Shown here in pieces: positions 1 to 7,669 of a stretch of 60,677 nucleotides of DNA. The position numbers and the translations under genes were made by a program. Source of the stretch: Hymenobacter jeongseonensis (GTDB taxonomy: Bacteria > Bacteroidota > Bacteroidia > Cytophagales > Hymenobacteraceae); NCBI RefSeq assembly GCF_015694725.1, contig NZ_JADQDQ010000016.1, forward strand, positions 1 to 60,677, read 5' to 3'. Each line of letters opens with the position of its first letter. Position 1 is the stretch's first letter. Below the pieces are notes generated by a model. That model was not told the DNA's origin. It made no database searches and saw nothing but the letters and a program-made list of their open reading frames with translations.

Positions 1-34
1 GTTCATCCTGAGCCAAGATCAAACTCTCCATTGT
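1..34 (-). rRNA. 16S ribosomal RNA, 5' end only (partial)
   Basis: Read on the minus strand, this is the conserved start of bacterial 16S rRNA: AGAGTTTGATC, then TTGGCTCAG and GATGAAC. The gene continues off the left edge. The mature 5' end is placed near position 34 by alignment to the E. coli start, so it may be off by a few bases. One base differs from the common 'GATCCTGG' form (GATCTTGG here). Transcription enters from the right, where three promoters lie. Confidence 0.93.
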
Positions 35-290
35 AAAATGTTCTACACCCATGCGAACACGGGCTGATGTCGAGTGCTGACCTTGCTCACATATTTGACG
101 TTATCGTCTAATTCGTTTCGCTTGGTTTGTTTCACTGTGTTCTTCCCGAAGAAAGAGCAGTAAGTGAAACACTTACTATTTTGTCTGTTTCCGTCATTCA
201 AAGAACGTGTGTTACTTCCATTTGAAGTAACAGTGCGGAGTTTGTTTCATCTCCTTTTCGGTGGTATTGCAGCGCCCTGTTCGATTTGCG
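35..290 (-). other. rRNA operon leader region
   Basis: Untranslated leader between the nearest promoter and 16S rRNA. It is AT-rich and has no credible gene. It contains a short hairpin, AGTAAGTG/CACTTACT (159-166 with 170-177), that may belong to pre-rRNA processing; that role is inferred. The small open frames in this stretch and up to 770 have no start signals or family resemblance. Confidence 0.6.
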
Positions 291-294
291 AGTG

Positions 295-324
295 CAAAGG
301 TACGAGGACTTTTCTACTTGGCAA
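295..324 (-). promoter_or_regulatory. rRNA promoter P-proximal (TAnnTTTG type)
   Basis: Minus strand: -7 element TACCTTTG (302 to 295) with a TTG -33 element (324 to 322) and a 19-base spacer. This matches the Bacteroidota consensus TTG-N19..21-TAnnTTTG. It is the nearest of three evenly arranged copies driving the 16S gene. Confidence 0.8.
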
Positions 325-399
325 GCTTTAGTTAGAAAAGTTTTTGTTGGCTTTTCTTGTCGCTTTTTAAGCTTTCCCGTTTCCTATCGAAGCGGGGTG

Positions 400-431
400 C
401 AAAGGTACGGTGGCTCTTTTCGGCTTTGCAA
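400..431 (-). promoter_or_regulatory. rRNA promoter, middle copy
   Basis: Minus strand: -7 element TACCTTTG (407 to 400), TTG at 431 to 429, spacer 21. It shares the surrounding TACCTTTGCA core with the other two copies, about 105 bases from the proximal one. Confidence 0.8.
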
Positions 432-582
432 GCGGTTCGAAAAATAAATTCTTTCGAGGCTTTTTTTAAGCGTTGCAGGTGGTAGACAATTGTACAGCCT
501 GCAGGAGTTCCGACACTTTCAAAATTTCGCAAGAGACTTTCGTTTCGTGGCGCCCCGTTGTCCGTTTGACGTTTTGGGACTG

Positions 583-612
583 CAAAGGTAAGAGGAGTTT
601 TTGGAGCAGCAA
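583..612 (-). promoter_or_regulatory. rRNA promoter, distal copy
   Basis: Minus strand: -7 element TACCTTTG (590 to 583), TTG at 612 to 610, spacer 19. It is the most upstream of three tandem rRNA promoters. The stretch from 613 to about 870 upstream of it holds no gene that can be supported. Confidence 0.78.
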
Positions 613-872
613 GGGTGCTCATACGAAATACTTGCAAGCAGGTTATAAGTATCTGATTGATGCGATGAAAAAAATCTGTTTGTCATGTTATGGCGTGTTG
701 TAGTATCGCTGTTGAGCTCATTCAGCTCAGATGTGAAGCCTGGCATTTGGCACTCTAATCGCAACAAATGAGGCAGACTTAATTTGATTTAAAGCTGTTG
801 TTTGAGCTCAATTTCGCCCTATTTGCTTATTCAATAGATAGCAGAAGCTTAAATAAGATTGATAGGTACAAA

Positions 873-922
873 GAGAAAAGCGCCGTAAGTGGCCCTTAGA
901 GGTCCAGCTTACGACGCTTTTC
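873..922 (-). terminator. terminator downstream of purA
   Basis: A hairpin with arms AGAAAAGCG/CGCTTTTCT extended by CGTAAG/CTTACG (one mismatch) lies about 50 bases beyond the purA stop. On the minus strand it ends in TTTTCTCTTTG. It separates purA from the rRNA promoters and is symmetric enough to act both ways. Confidence 0.8.
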
Positions 923-972
923 TTATCTAGCACTTGGCAATGCCACTGTTATACGGTAGCCTTACATGAGCA

Positions 973-2241
973 TTAGCGGTGAAGGGTGCTCACTCTATCG
1001 GGACCCACACTTACAATGCTGATGGGCACTTGCAGTTCCTGTTCTAGGAAATCCAGGTAGGATTGTAGGTTGGCAGGAAGTTGGGCAGCATCGGTGAGGG
1101 CAGTGAGGTCGGTGTTCCAGCCCGGAAGGGTGCGGTACTCGGGGGTGATGGTGGTGAGCTCGCCGGGGTCGGGAAGTTGGGGAGTGCTTTCGCCAGTGGC
1201 GGTGCGGTAGTGGGTGCAGGCCTGTATTTCGGTGAAGCCGTCGAGGACGTCGGCTTTCATGAGGTGGAGTTCGGTGACGCCGTTGAGCATGATGGCGTAG
1301 CGAAGGGCGGGCAGGTCTATCCAGCCGGTACGGCGGGGGCGGCCGGTGGTGGAACCGAACTCGCGGCCGGCTTGGCGGATTTGCTCACCGACTTCGTCGT
1401 GGAGTTCGGTGGGGAACGGGCCGCTACCGACGCGGGTGCAATAGGCTTTGGTGATGCCGTACACTTTATCTATATGACGCGGGGCGATGCCAAGGCCGGT
1501 GCAGGCGCCGGCGGCGATGGTGCTGGAAGAGGTGACGTAGGGATAGGAGCCGAAATCGATATCCAATAACGAACCTTGGGCACCTTCGGCGAGGATGCGC
1601 TTGCCTTGGCTGAGGAGGTCGTTGAGGAGGTATTCAGTGTCGATGAGTTGCAGGGTGCGTAGGAATTCGACGGCGGAGAAGAATTCAGCTTCGAGGGATT
1701 CGATTTCGAGTTCCTTGTGATTGTGAGCGGCGATGGCGGCGTGCTGGGCCACGGCCTCTTTATAACGCTGCTCAAAATCAGGGAGTAGAATGTGGCTGAC
1801 GCGGAGACCGACACGACCGATTTTGTCGGAATAGGTGGGCCCGATGCCTTTGAGGGTGCTGCCGATTTTGGTGTTGCCGCGGGCTTCTTCGCTGATGCGG
1901 TCGAGGGCGCGGTGCGAGGGCAGAATGAGTTGGGCCTTCTTAGAGATATAGAGGTTTTTAGCCCAATCCACTCCCCTATCGGTGAGCTTTTGGAGTTCGG
2001 CGCGAAAGACGATGGGGTCGAGGACCACGCCGTTGCCCACGATATTGAGGATGTGCGGGTGAAAAATGCCGCTGGGCACTTGGTGCAGAACGTGCTTGAT
2101 GCCGTCGAAGGTGAGGGTGTGGCCGGCGTTGGGGCCACCCTGGAAGCGGGCTACGGCGTCGTAAGTGGGTGCGAGGACGTCTACAATTTTGCCTTTGCCT
2201 TCATCGCCCCATTGGAGGCCTACTAATACGTCTACTGGCAT
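973..2241 (-). CDS. purA: adenylosuccinate synthase
   Basis: Joins IMP and aspartate, using GTP, to give adenylosuccinate, the first committed step from IMP to AMP; cytosolic. The 422-residue length is normal for the family. The N-terminal P-loop GDEGKGK is at residues 12-18, with the catalytic Asp13 and His41 (in PNAGHTL) at family positions. KGIGPTYSDK lies near residue 130 and the STTGRPRRTGW segment near 300. The start is ATG at 2241. A strong terminator at 2302-2330 separates it from the STAS gene upstream, so it probably has its own promoter, though no clear -7 element was found. Confidence 0.97.
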   Translation of the reverse strand: MPVDVLVGLQWGDEGKGKIVDVLAPTYDAVARFQGGPNAGHTLTFDGIKHVLHQVPSGIFHPHILNIVGNGVVLDPIVFRAELQKLTDRGVDWAKNLYISKKAQLILPSHRALDRISEEARGNTKIGSTLKGIGPTYSDKIGRVGLRVSHILLPDFEQRYKEAVAQHAAIAAHNHKELEIESLEAEFFSAVEFLRTLQLIDTEYLLNDLLSQGKRILAEGAQGSLLDIDFGSYPYVTSSSTIAAGACTGLGIAPRHIDKVYGITKAYCTRVGSGPFPTELHDEVGEQIRQAGREFGSTTGRPRRTGWIDLPALRYAIMLNGVTELHLMKADVLDGFTEIQACTHYRTATGESTPQLPDPGELTTITPEYRTLPGWNTDLTALTDAAQLPANLQSYLDFLEQELQVPISIVSVGPDRVSTLHR

Positions 2242-2301
2242 GTATTCTTGGTGTTCGGTGGTTGGCAGAAACTGCTACCTGATTGAAATTGATTTTTCGA
2301 C

Positions 2302-2330
2302 AAAAAAACAGCCGCCCTATTGGGCGGCTG
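2302..2330 (-). terminator. terminator containing the STAS stop codon
   Basis: Minus strand: CAGCCGCCC, a 4-base loop, GGGCGGCTG, then seven T. The stop codon TAG of the STAS gene (2319 to 2317) falls at the tip of the hairpin, so the last sense codons form the 5' arm. It should end the fur-STAS transcript before purA. Confidence 0.85.
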
Positions 2331-2667
2331 GAATAAGCTGTTGGCGGGCAGCGGCTTCGTCCGAAGCTACTGTAAAAATGTTGGTTAGTTTGGTTAGCGC
2401 CAGCATTTTCTTGGGGTGTTCGGCGGGATTGATAAGGACCAATTCGCCGCCGCGGCTGCGGAACTTGGTGAGCAGCGATACGAGGACGCCGATACCGGTG
2501 CTGTTGATGTAGCGGACTTCGGACAAATCGACGGCGCAGTAGTTCAGCGACTCGCCGAGGTGTTGGTTAACAGATTCTAAGAGTTGGTCGGTGTCGGGGC
2601 TCCCGATTAGGTCGCCGGCGAGGCGAACGTAAAGAATACCGTTCTGAACGGTGCTGGTGGTGGTCAT
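2317..2667 (-). CDS. STAS-domain protein (anti-sigma-factor antagonist type)
   Basis: A 116-residue single-domain STAS protein of the SpoIIAA/RsbV kind. Such proteins bind an anti-sigma kinase and are switched by serine phosphorylation. The core motif DLSEVRYINSTGIGVL has Ser56 at the position phosphorylated in relatives. The ATG at 2667 is chosen because it begins the domain and overlaps the stop of the Fur-family gene in ATGA, which implies translational coupling. No kinase or phosphatase partner is encoded nearby, so its sigma factor or target is unknown. A longer in-frame version starting at 2718 would lie inside the fur gene and is disfavoured. Confidence 0.87.
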   Translation of the reverse strand: MTTTSTVQNGILYVRLAGDLIGSPDTDQLLESVNQHLGESLNYCAVDLSEVRYINSTGIGVLVSLLTKFRSRGGELVLINPAEHPKKMLALTKLTNIFTVASDEAAARQQLIPAAQ

Positions 2668-3272
2668 GCGGGAGTAGCGGAAGAGCGAGCGGCAGCCTGA
2701 GCGCGACAATCGCCGCAAATGCCGTAAAGATTTAAAGAATGGTGCAAGATATGGAAGTTCAGAAGCTCACCGACCATGGTCTGGATGCCGTGGATGCGGG
2801 GGTCGCAGAATTCCACCACTTTATGGCATTCGGTGCAGATGACGTGGTCGTGCTGCCGGTAGCCGTAGCTCTTCTCATACTGGGCAAGATTGCGGCCGAA
2901 CTGGTGCTTGCTAACCAAACCCTGCTCCACCAATAAGTCGAGGGTATTGTAAACCGTGGCGCGGCTTACTTGCAGGCCGCGTTCCTTCATACCGACGTAG
3001 AGTTCCTCCACGTCGAAGTGCCCGGAGCGGGCGTAGATTTCTTCGAGAATGGCATACCGTTCGCCGGTTTTGCGAAGGCCTTTGTTTTCGAGGTGGGCGG
3101 TGAAAAGCTTGCGGACTTCCTCGAGCTTATCGGTATTGAGGGTAGCTTGGGAGGCGGCACTTGAGGTATGCTTGGCCGCGTAGCCCGTTTCGGAAGAACC
3201 GCCCACCTCCTGCCCTACCGCGTGGGCGGGGGCATTGGGGGCATGCGGAGAAGCTACTTTGGAGGAATTCAC
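2664..3272 (-). CDS. Fur-family transcriptional regulator
   Basis: A metal- or peroxide-sensing DNA-binding repressor. About 50 non-conserved N-terminal residues precede the winged helix (RYAILEEIYARSGHFDVEEL, then RATVYNTLDLL). The C-terminal dimerisation and metal domain has HDHVICTECHKVVEF and a second CxxC (GICGDC) near the end, the usual structural zinc site. At 202 residues it is longer than typical Fur (about 150) because of the N-terminal extension. The start is GTG at 3272, as no ATG lies before the domain. A TAnnTTTG promoter lies 24 bases upstream. Whether it is Fur, PerR or Zur cannot be told from sequence alone. Confidence 0.9.
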   Translation of the reverse strand: MNSSKVASPHAPNAPAHAVGQEVGGSSETGYAAKHTSSAASQATLNTDKLEEVRKLFTAHLENKGLRKTGERYAILEEIYARSGHFDVEELYVGMKERGLQVSRATVYNTLDLLVEQGLVSKHQFGRNLAQYEKSYGYRQHDHVICTECHKVVEFCDPRIHGIQTMVGELLNFHILHHSLNLYGICGDCRAQAAARSSATPA

Positions 3273-3295
3273 AGTATATATAAGGTATAGTGGGA

Positions 3296-3328
3296 CAAAG
3301 GTAGAAACGCCGGCTAGCTAAGTAGCAA
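3296..3328 (-). promoter_or_regulatory. promoter of the fur-STAS pair
   Basis: Minus-strand -7 element TACCTTTG (3303 to 3296), with a TTG at 3328 to 3326 (spacer 22, slightly long). Transcription would start about 20 bases before the GTG at 3272. This places the promoter inside the short gap after the CHY gene. Confidence 0.6.
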
Positions 3329-3343
3329 CGTCGGCTTTAGGTT

Positions 3344-3682
3344 TTACCGTTCGAAATAAAGGTGGTAATGATTGGCGCAACCCGGGTTGAAAGCGGCTTG
3401 GCACTTGGGGCAAGTATTGTCGCAGGCCAAGTACTCGGCAATGGTGAGGGTGCTTTTGCAATTGCCACAGTAGATGGCCTCGTGAGAAAATTCTGACTTG
3501 GGCCAGACCACCGGCGCATGGTTCACAGCTTCGTTGTGGCACTCTATGCAGGCATAAAAGGCATCGCAGCACTTGAATTTGATGGCAATAATGTCACGGT
3601 CGGAATGGTAATGGGCACACTGGGTCCGCTCATTCACACCCGTGCCGTGACAGACCAAATGGCCTTGCGCTTCTTCTCTCAT
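3344..3682 (-). CDS. CHY zinc-finger protein
   Basis: A 112-residue Cys/His-rich protein of the CHY-finger family (the fold also in yeast Hot13). Metal-ligand groups run through the whole chain: CHGTGVNERTQCAHYH, CCDAFYACIECHNEA, CGNC, CDNTCPKC and a terminal CANHYH. It probably binds two or more zinc ions; its bacterial role is not established. Its ATG overlaps the rel stop codon by four bases (ATGA), so it is probably made with the (p)ppGpp enzyme. The fur promoter follows its stop codon. Confidence 0.85.
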   Translation of the reverse strand: MREEAQGHLVCHGTGVNERTQCAHYHSDRDIIAIKFKCCDAFYACIECHNEAVNHAPVVWPKSEFSHEAIYCGNCKSTLTIAEYLACDNTCPKCQAAFNPGCANHYHLYFER

Positions 3683-5886
3683 GAATCGAAACGCTCTACC
3701 TGAAGCACGCCATTCACCCGACTCAAGCGTTGGATAAGTTTGTTAAGGTGGTCGGTGTCGTTGACAAAGACCATAATCTGGCCTTCAAATATGCCGTCGT
3801 TGCTATCCACCGTAATGGCCCGCATGTTTACCTTGAGGCTAGTACTGATAATGCGCGTCACATCGTTGACCAAGCCCACTCGGTCGGTGCCTTTGATGCG
3901 AATGCCAGCCAAGAAGGCCAGTTCCAATTGCTCGGTCCATTTGGCCCGCACAATGCGGTTACCGTAGTTCGACATTAAATCAACTGCGCGGGGGCAGCTG
4001 GTCCGGTGGATGATGATGCCAGTTTCGGTTTCGAAGCCGAACACGTCATCGCCCGGAATCGGGTTGCAGCAGCGGGCGATGCTGTAGTTGAACTTGTCGG
4101 TATGCTCGCCTACCACAAGCATATCCGGCCGTACGCCACGGATTTTCTGCACTTCGTGGTCAAACTTTTTCGGCTCAAGTACCGAAGCCACACTCCCAAC
4201 GGGCTTGGCGGCGTTGAACAACGACTCGCGAATGGTGCGCCCGTCGACTTGCCCCACCGCCAGCCGGTAGTAGAATTCCTGCGCGGTGGGCACATTGAAA
4301 TAGGCCAGCAACCGGTTGAAATTTTCCTGGGTGAACGGCACCCCAATAATCTCCAAACGCTTTTCCAGCAAGTGACGGCCATCTTCGGCCTTGGCGCGCC
4401 GGTCGTCGCGCAGAAAATCTTTGATTTTAGAACGGGCCTTGGTCGTAATGACATAAGTAAGCCACTCTGACGTCGGACGCTGCTTGTGCGACGTCAGGAT
4501 TTCAACCTGGTCACCGTTGTGCAACTGGTAGCTCAGCGGCTCCAGCTTCTGGTTGACTTTCGCTCCTAGGCACCGCAAGCCTATTTCGGTGTGAATTTCG
4601 AAGGCGAAGTCCAACGCCGTGGCCTTATCCGGCAAAATCACCAGCTTGCCCTTGGGTGTGAAGGCATATACCTCTTTCACGAACAGGTTCTGGCGGAACT
4701 CGTCCATGAATTCGAGCGCACTAGAATTGTTCGATTCCAGCATTTCGCGCACCTTATTCACCCAGCCTTCGAGCGAGCTTTCGGGTTGAATGCTACCCGT
4801 ATCCTTGTATTTCCAATGGGCCGCGTAGCCTTTCTCGGCGATGTCGTCCATGCGCCGCGAGCGGATTTGCACTTCCACCCATTGCCCGGCGCGCGACATT
4901 ACCGTCGTGTGTAGGCTCTCGTAGCCATTGGCTTTGGGCGTGGACACCCAGTCGCGCAACCGGTCCGGGTTGGGCTGGTAGAAGTCCGTCACAATACTAT
5001 ACACCTGCCAGCAAGCCGCTTTCTCCTGCTCCGGTGGCACATCCAAAATCACCCGAATGGCAAACAGGTCATACACCTCGTCGAAGGTGATGTTCTGCTT
5101 CTTCATCTTTTTCAGGATGGAATAAATGCTCTTGGGCCGGCCCTTGATTTCGTATTCAAAGCCCTGCGCCTTCAGCTCATCATCAATCGGCTGCACGAAA
5201 TCCTTGATAAACCGATTCCGCGCGGCCTGGCTCTGCCGCACCTTGGCCTTGATTTCATTGTACGTTTCGGTATCAGTGAATTTGAGGTACAAATCCTCCA
5301 ACTCACTCTTTATAGTATAGAGCCCCAGTCGGTGGGCCAACGGCGCATACAAATACAGCGTTTCCGAAGCAATTTTTAATTGCTTGTGCCGCGGCATCGA
5401 GTCCAGCGTCCGCATGTTGTGCAGGCGGTCGGCAATCTTGATGAGAATGACGCGCACATCCTCGCTCAGCGTAAGCAGCATTTTCCGGAAATTCTCCGCC
5501 TGCTCGCTCGTACCGTACTCAAAGACCCCCGAAATTTTTGTCAGCCCGTCGATAATCCGGGCCACCTTGGTGCCAAACTCGCGCTCGATATCCGAAATTT
5601 CCGTCGGCGTGTCCTCCACCACATCGTGTAGCAGCGCGGCCACAATGCTGGTCGTGCCCAGCCCAATTTCCTCCACCGCAATCTGGGCCACCGCCAGCGG
5701 ATGCAGAATATAGGGCTCCCCAGACTTGCGACGCATCTCCTTATGCGCCTCAAGGCTCTGATTGAAAGCCTTTTTGATGAGCTTCGGGTCGCCGTCCTTT
5801 AAGTAAGGCTTGGCGGTACGCAGCAAGCGGCGGTAGTGGCGCAGGATTTCCTGGCGCTCGGCTTCGGGAGAGATAACGGGAGGCAT
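3679..5886 (-). CDS. bifunctional (p)ppGpp synthetase/hydrolase (RelA/SpoT family)
   Basis: Makes and degrades the stringent-response alarmone (p)ppGpp. It has 735 residues in the classical Rel order. The hydrolase HD domain has His62 and the HDVVEDT motif at 87-93, intact, so hydrolysis is expected. The synthetase domain has RPKSIYSILKKM near 254 and EVYDLFAIRVI. A TGS domain (VYAFTPKGKLVILP) begins near 405, and a C-terminal ACT domain lies near 660-735. The ATG at 5886 is the only good start. It is the first gene of a coupled pair with the CHY protein. It is likely the single long Rel of this organism, as in most Bacteroidota, but other copies outside the window cannot be excluded. Confidence 0.96.
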   Translation of the reverse strand: MPPVISPEAERQEILRHYRRLLRTAKPYLKDGDPKLIKKAFNQSLEAHKEMRRKSGEPYILHPLAVAQIAVEEIGLGTTSIVAALLHDVVEDTPTEISDIEREFGTKVARIIDGLTKISGVFEYGTSEQAENFRKMLLTLSEDVRVILIKIADRLHNMRTLDSMPRHKQLKIASETLYLYAPLAHRLGLYTIKSELEDLYLKFTDTETYNEIKAKVRQSQAARNRFIKDFVQPIDDELKAQGFEYEIKGRPKSIYSILKKMKKQNITFDEVYDLFAIRVILDVPPEQEKAACWQVYSIVTDFYQPNPDRLRDWVSTPKANGYESLHTTVMSRAGQWVEVQIRSRRMDDIAEKGYAAHWKYKDTGSIQPESSLEGWVNKVREMLESNNSSALEFMDEFRQNLFVKEVYAFTPKGKLVILPDKATALDFAFEIHTEIGLRCLGAKVNQKLEPLSYQLHNGDQVEILTSHKQRPTSEWLTYVITTKARSKIKDFLRDDRRAKAEDGRHLLEKRLEIIGVPFTQENFNRLLAYFNVPTAQEFYYRLAVGQVDGRTIRESLFNAAKPVGSVASVLEPKKFDHEVQKIRGVRPDMLVVGEHTDKFNYSIARCCNPIPGDDVFGFETETGIIIHRTSCPRAVDLMSNYGNRIVRAKWTEQLELAFLAGIRIKGTDRVGLVNDVTRIISTSLKVNMRAITVDSNDGIFEGQIMVFVNDTDHLNKLIQRLSRVNGVLQVERFDS

Positions 5887-5959
5887 AAGTAGTAAAGTAA
5901 CAAAGCTCGGGAAGAAAAGGTGGCCCCAAAGGCACTACGCAGACTAGTTACACTTGGGC

Positions 5960-5991
5960 TTTGCATGCAATGGATTTCCCGAGTACCTTTG
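5960..5991 (+). promoter_or_regulatory. promoter of tRNA-Leu
   Basis: TTTG at 5960-5963, a 20-base spacer, then TACCTTTG at 5984-5991, a full match to the Bacteroidota consensus. Transcription should begin some 30 bases before the tRNA. Confidence 0.82.
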
Positions 5992-6026
5992 CGGGCCCGT
6001 AGCAAATGGCCGCGCGGCGCACATAT

Positions 6027-6108
6027 GCGGATATGGCGAAATTGGTAGACGTGCCAGACTTAGGATCTGGTGCCGCAAGGCGTGTGGGTTCGAGTCCCTC
6101 TATCCGCA
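6027..6108 (+). tRNA. tRNA-Leu, anticodon UAG
   Basis: An 82-base class II tRNA. The acceptor stem GCGGATA pairs with TATCCGC and is followed by an unpaired A. The anticodon stem CCAGA/TCTGG closes a loop CTTAGGA with anticodon TAG at 6061-6063. There is a long variable arm, and the T-arm GTGGGTTCGAGTCCCTC is canonical. CCA is not encoded. It reads CUA (and CUN by wobble). Confidence 0.97.
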
Positions 6109-6122
6109 CTTTTTTGATGTAG

Positions 6123-6155
6123 GCCTTCAGTCGCATAGGCTGGAGGCTTTTTTTT
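6123..6155 (+). terminator. terminator of tRNA-Leu
   Basis: The hairpin GCCTTCAG/CTGGAGGC is followed at once by eight T, 14 bases after the tRNA. It isolates the tRNA from tig. Confidence 0.85.
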
Positions 6156-6194
6156 CAACTTTTCAACCCGCCAGCGGAAGCCGGCTCCCCTGTT

Positions 6195-7523
6195 TTGAAC
6201 ATTACCCTCGACAAGAACGACGAGCAGCTCACCGGGCTGCTGACCGTGCACCTGACCGAAGCCGACTACGCTCCCACGGTTGATAAGCAAATCAAAGAGT
6301 ACACCAAGCGCGCCCAAGTAAAAGGCTTCCGCCCTGGCATGGTGCCCGTGGGCATGGTGCGCAAGATGTACGGCAAGGGCATCTTGGCTGAGGAAATCAA
6401 CAAAATGCTGGGCAAAGCCGTGGACTCCTATATCAAGGAGAACAACATCAAACTGCTCGGCGAGCCCCTGCCCGTGCAGAGCAACGTGGATTTCGACACC
6501 GACAAGGATTTCGACTTCCAGTTTGAGTTGGGCCTGCTGCCCGATTTCGAACTGCCCGCCGAAGGCAAGTTGAACGTGGAGCGCCACCAAGTAACCATCG
6601 ACGAGGAGACGCTGACCCAGACCAACGAGCAAATTGCCCGTCAGTACGGCGAGACGACCAACCCCGAGGTTTCGGAGGCGGGCGACTACCTCTTCGGCAA
6701 ATTGAAGAAGGCCGATGAGGAAGGCGAAGGCCGCACGGTGTTGCTGCCCATCAGCAAAGTAACCGGCGATGCTACGCAGTTCGTTGGCAAAAAAGGCGGC
6801 GACTCGATTACGTTCGACCTGCAAGCTGCTTTCGGTAACGACGCCGCTTCGATTTCAAACTTCTCGGGCCTGAGCAAGGAAGAGGCCGCTGCTGCAACCG
6901 GCGACTACGTGTTCAACGTGGAGAAGGTGAACCGCACGGCGGCGCCCGAAATGAACCAGGAGCTGTTCGACAAAGTATTCGGCCCCGAGGCAGTTGCTTC
7001 GCAGGAAGAGTTCGATGCCAAAGTGCGCGAAACCATCCAGTCGAACTACGACCGCGAGAGCGATGGAGCCCTGAACAACAGTATTGTGGAGCAGCTCGTG
7101 AACAATGTGGACATCAAGGTGCCCACTGAGTTCTTCAAAAAGTGGCTGGTGCGTGCCAACGAAGGCAAACTGACGCCCGAGAAGGTGGAAGAGCACTACT
7201 CCGACTACGAGAAGGAGCTGAAGTGGAGCATGATTCGCAACAAGGTGGTGGAAGACGCCGGCCTGAAGGTGAGCAACGACGAAATCGTGGACCGCACCCT
7301 CGACAAAATCATGGGCCAGTTCAACATGCCGAACATGCCCGACGAAATGCGCGAGTCGATGCGCAGCTACGCCGACAGCTTCCTGAAGCAGGACAACGGC
7401 AAAAACTACGTGAGCGAGTACGAGGCCATTCTGGCAGAGAAAGTGCTGGAAAACCTGCGCGGCAAAGTTGTTGTTACGGACAAGCCCGTAACGGCCGAAG
7501 AATTCCGGACCCTGCACAGCTAG
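6195..7523 (+). CDS. tig: trigger factor (ribosome-associated chaperone/PPIase)
   Basis: A chaperone that binds the ribosome exit tunnel and shields new polypeptides. It has 442 residues, the usual length for Bacteroidota. The N-terminal domain carries the ribosome-binding loop signature GFRPGMVP (44-51) followed by KMYGKGIL. The middle PPIase-like domain is poorly conserved, as in relatives, and the helical C-terminal arms follow. The start is TTG at 6195: the protein then begins MNITLDKND, as relatives do, and no ATG or GTG fits. It stands just upstream of clpP, a common protein-quality-control neighbourhood, but a terminator separates them. Confidence 0.95.
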   Translation: MNITLDKNDEQLTGLLTVHLTEADYAPTVDKQIKEYTKRAQVKGFRPGMVPVGMVRKMYGKGILAEEINKMLGKAVDSYIKENNIKLLGEPLPVQSNVDFDTDKDFDFQFELGLLPDFELPAEGKLNVERHQVTIDEETLTQTNEQIARQYGETTNPEVSEAGDYLFGKLKKADEEGEGRTVLLPISKVTGDATQFVGKKGGDSITFDLQAAFGNDAASISNFSGLSKEEAAAATGDYVFNVEKVNRTAAPEMNQELFDKVFGPEAVASQEEFDAKVRETIQSNYDRESDGALNNSIVEQLVNNVDIKVPTEFFKKWLVRANEGKLTPEKVEEHYSDYEKELKWSMIRNKVVEDAGLKVSNDEIVDRTLDKIMGQFNMPNMPDEMRESMRSYADSFLKQDNGKNYVSEYEAILAEKVLENLRGKVVVTDKPVTAEEFRTLHS

Positions 7524-7548
7524 TAGTAGCCGAGCAGCCCTGATTTTG

Positions 7549-7581
7549 GAAAAGCCCTTACGGAGACGTAGGGGCTTTTTT
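7549..7581 (+). terminator. terminator of tig
   Basis: The stem AAAGCCCTTACG/CGTAGGGGCTTT (one G-T pair) ends in a run of T, about 25 bases after the stop. Confidence 0.85.
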
Positions 7582-7669
7582 CGTTGGTGTTCCAACAACA
7601 TTCGCTTACTTCGCTCGTCTTTGTAACCTCACCCGCGCAAGCTCACACCGTGCGCCCCAATTTTCTCCA

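Noticed and set aside
332..767. Short open frames in the rRNA leader region
   Set aside because: They overlap rRNA promoters, lack family resemblance and are read on both strands of the same DNA.
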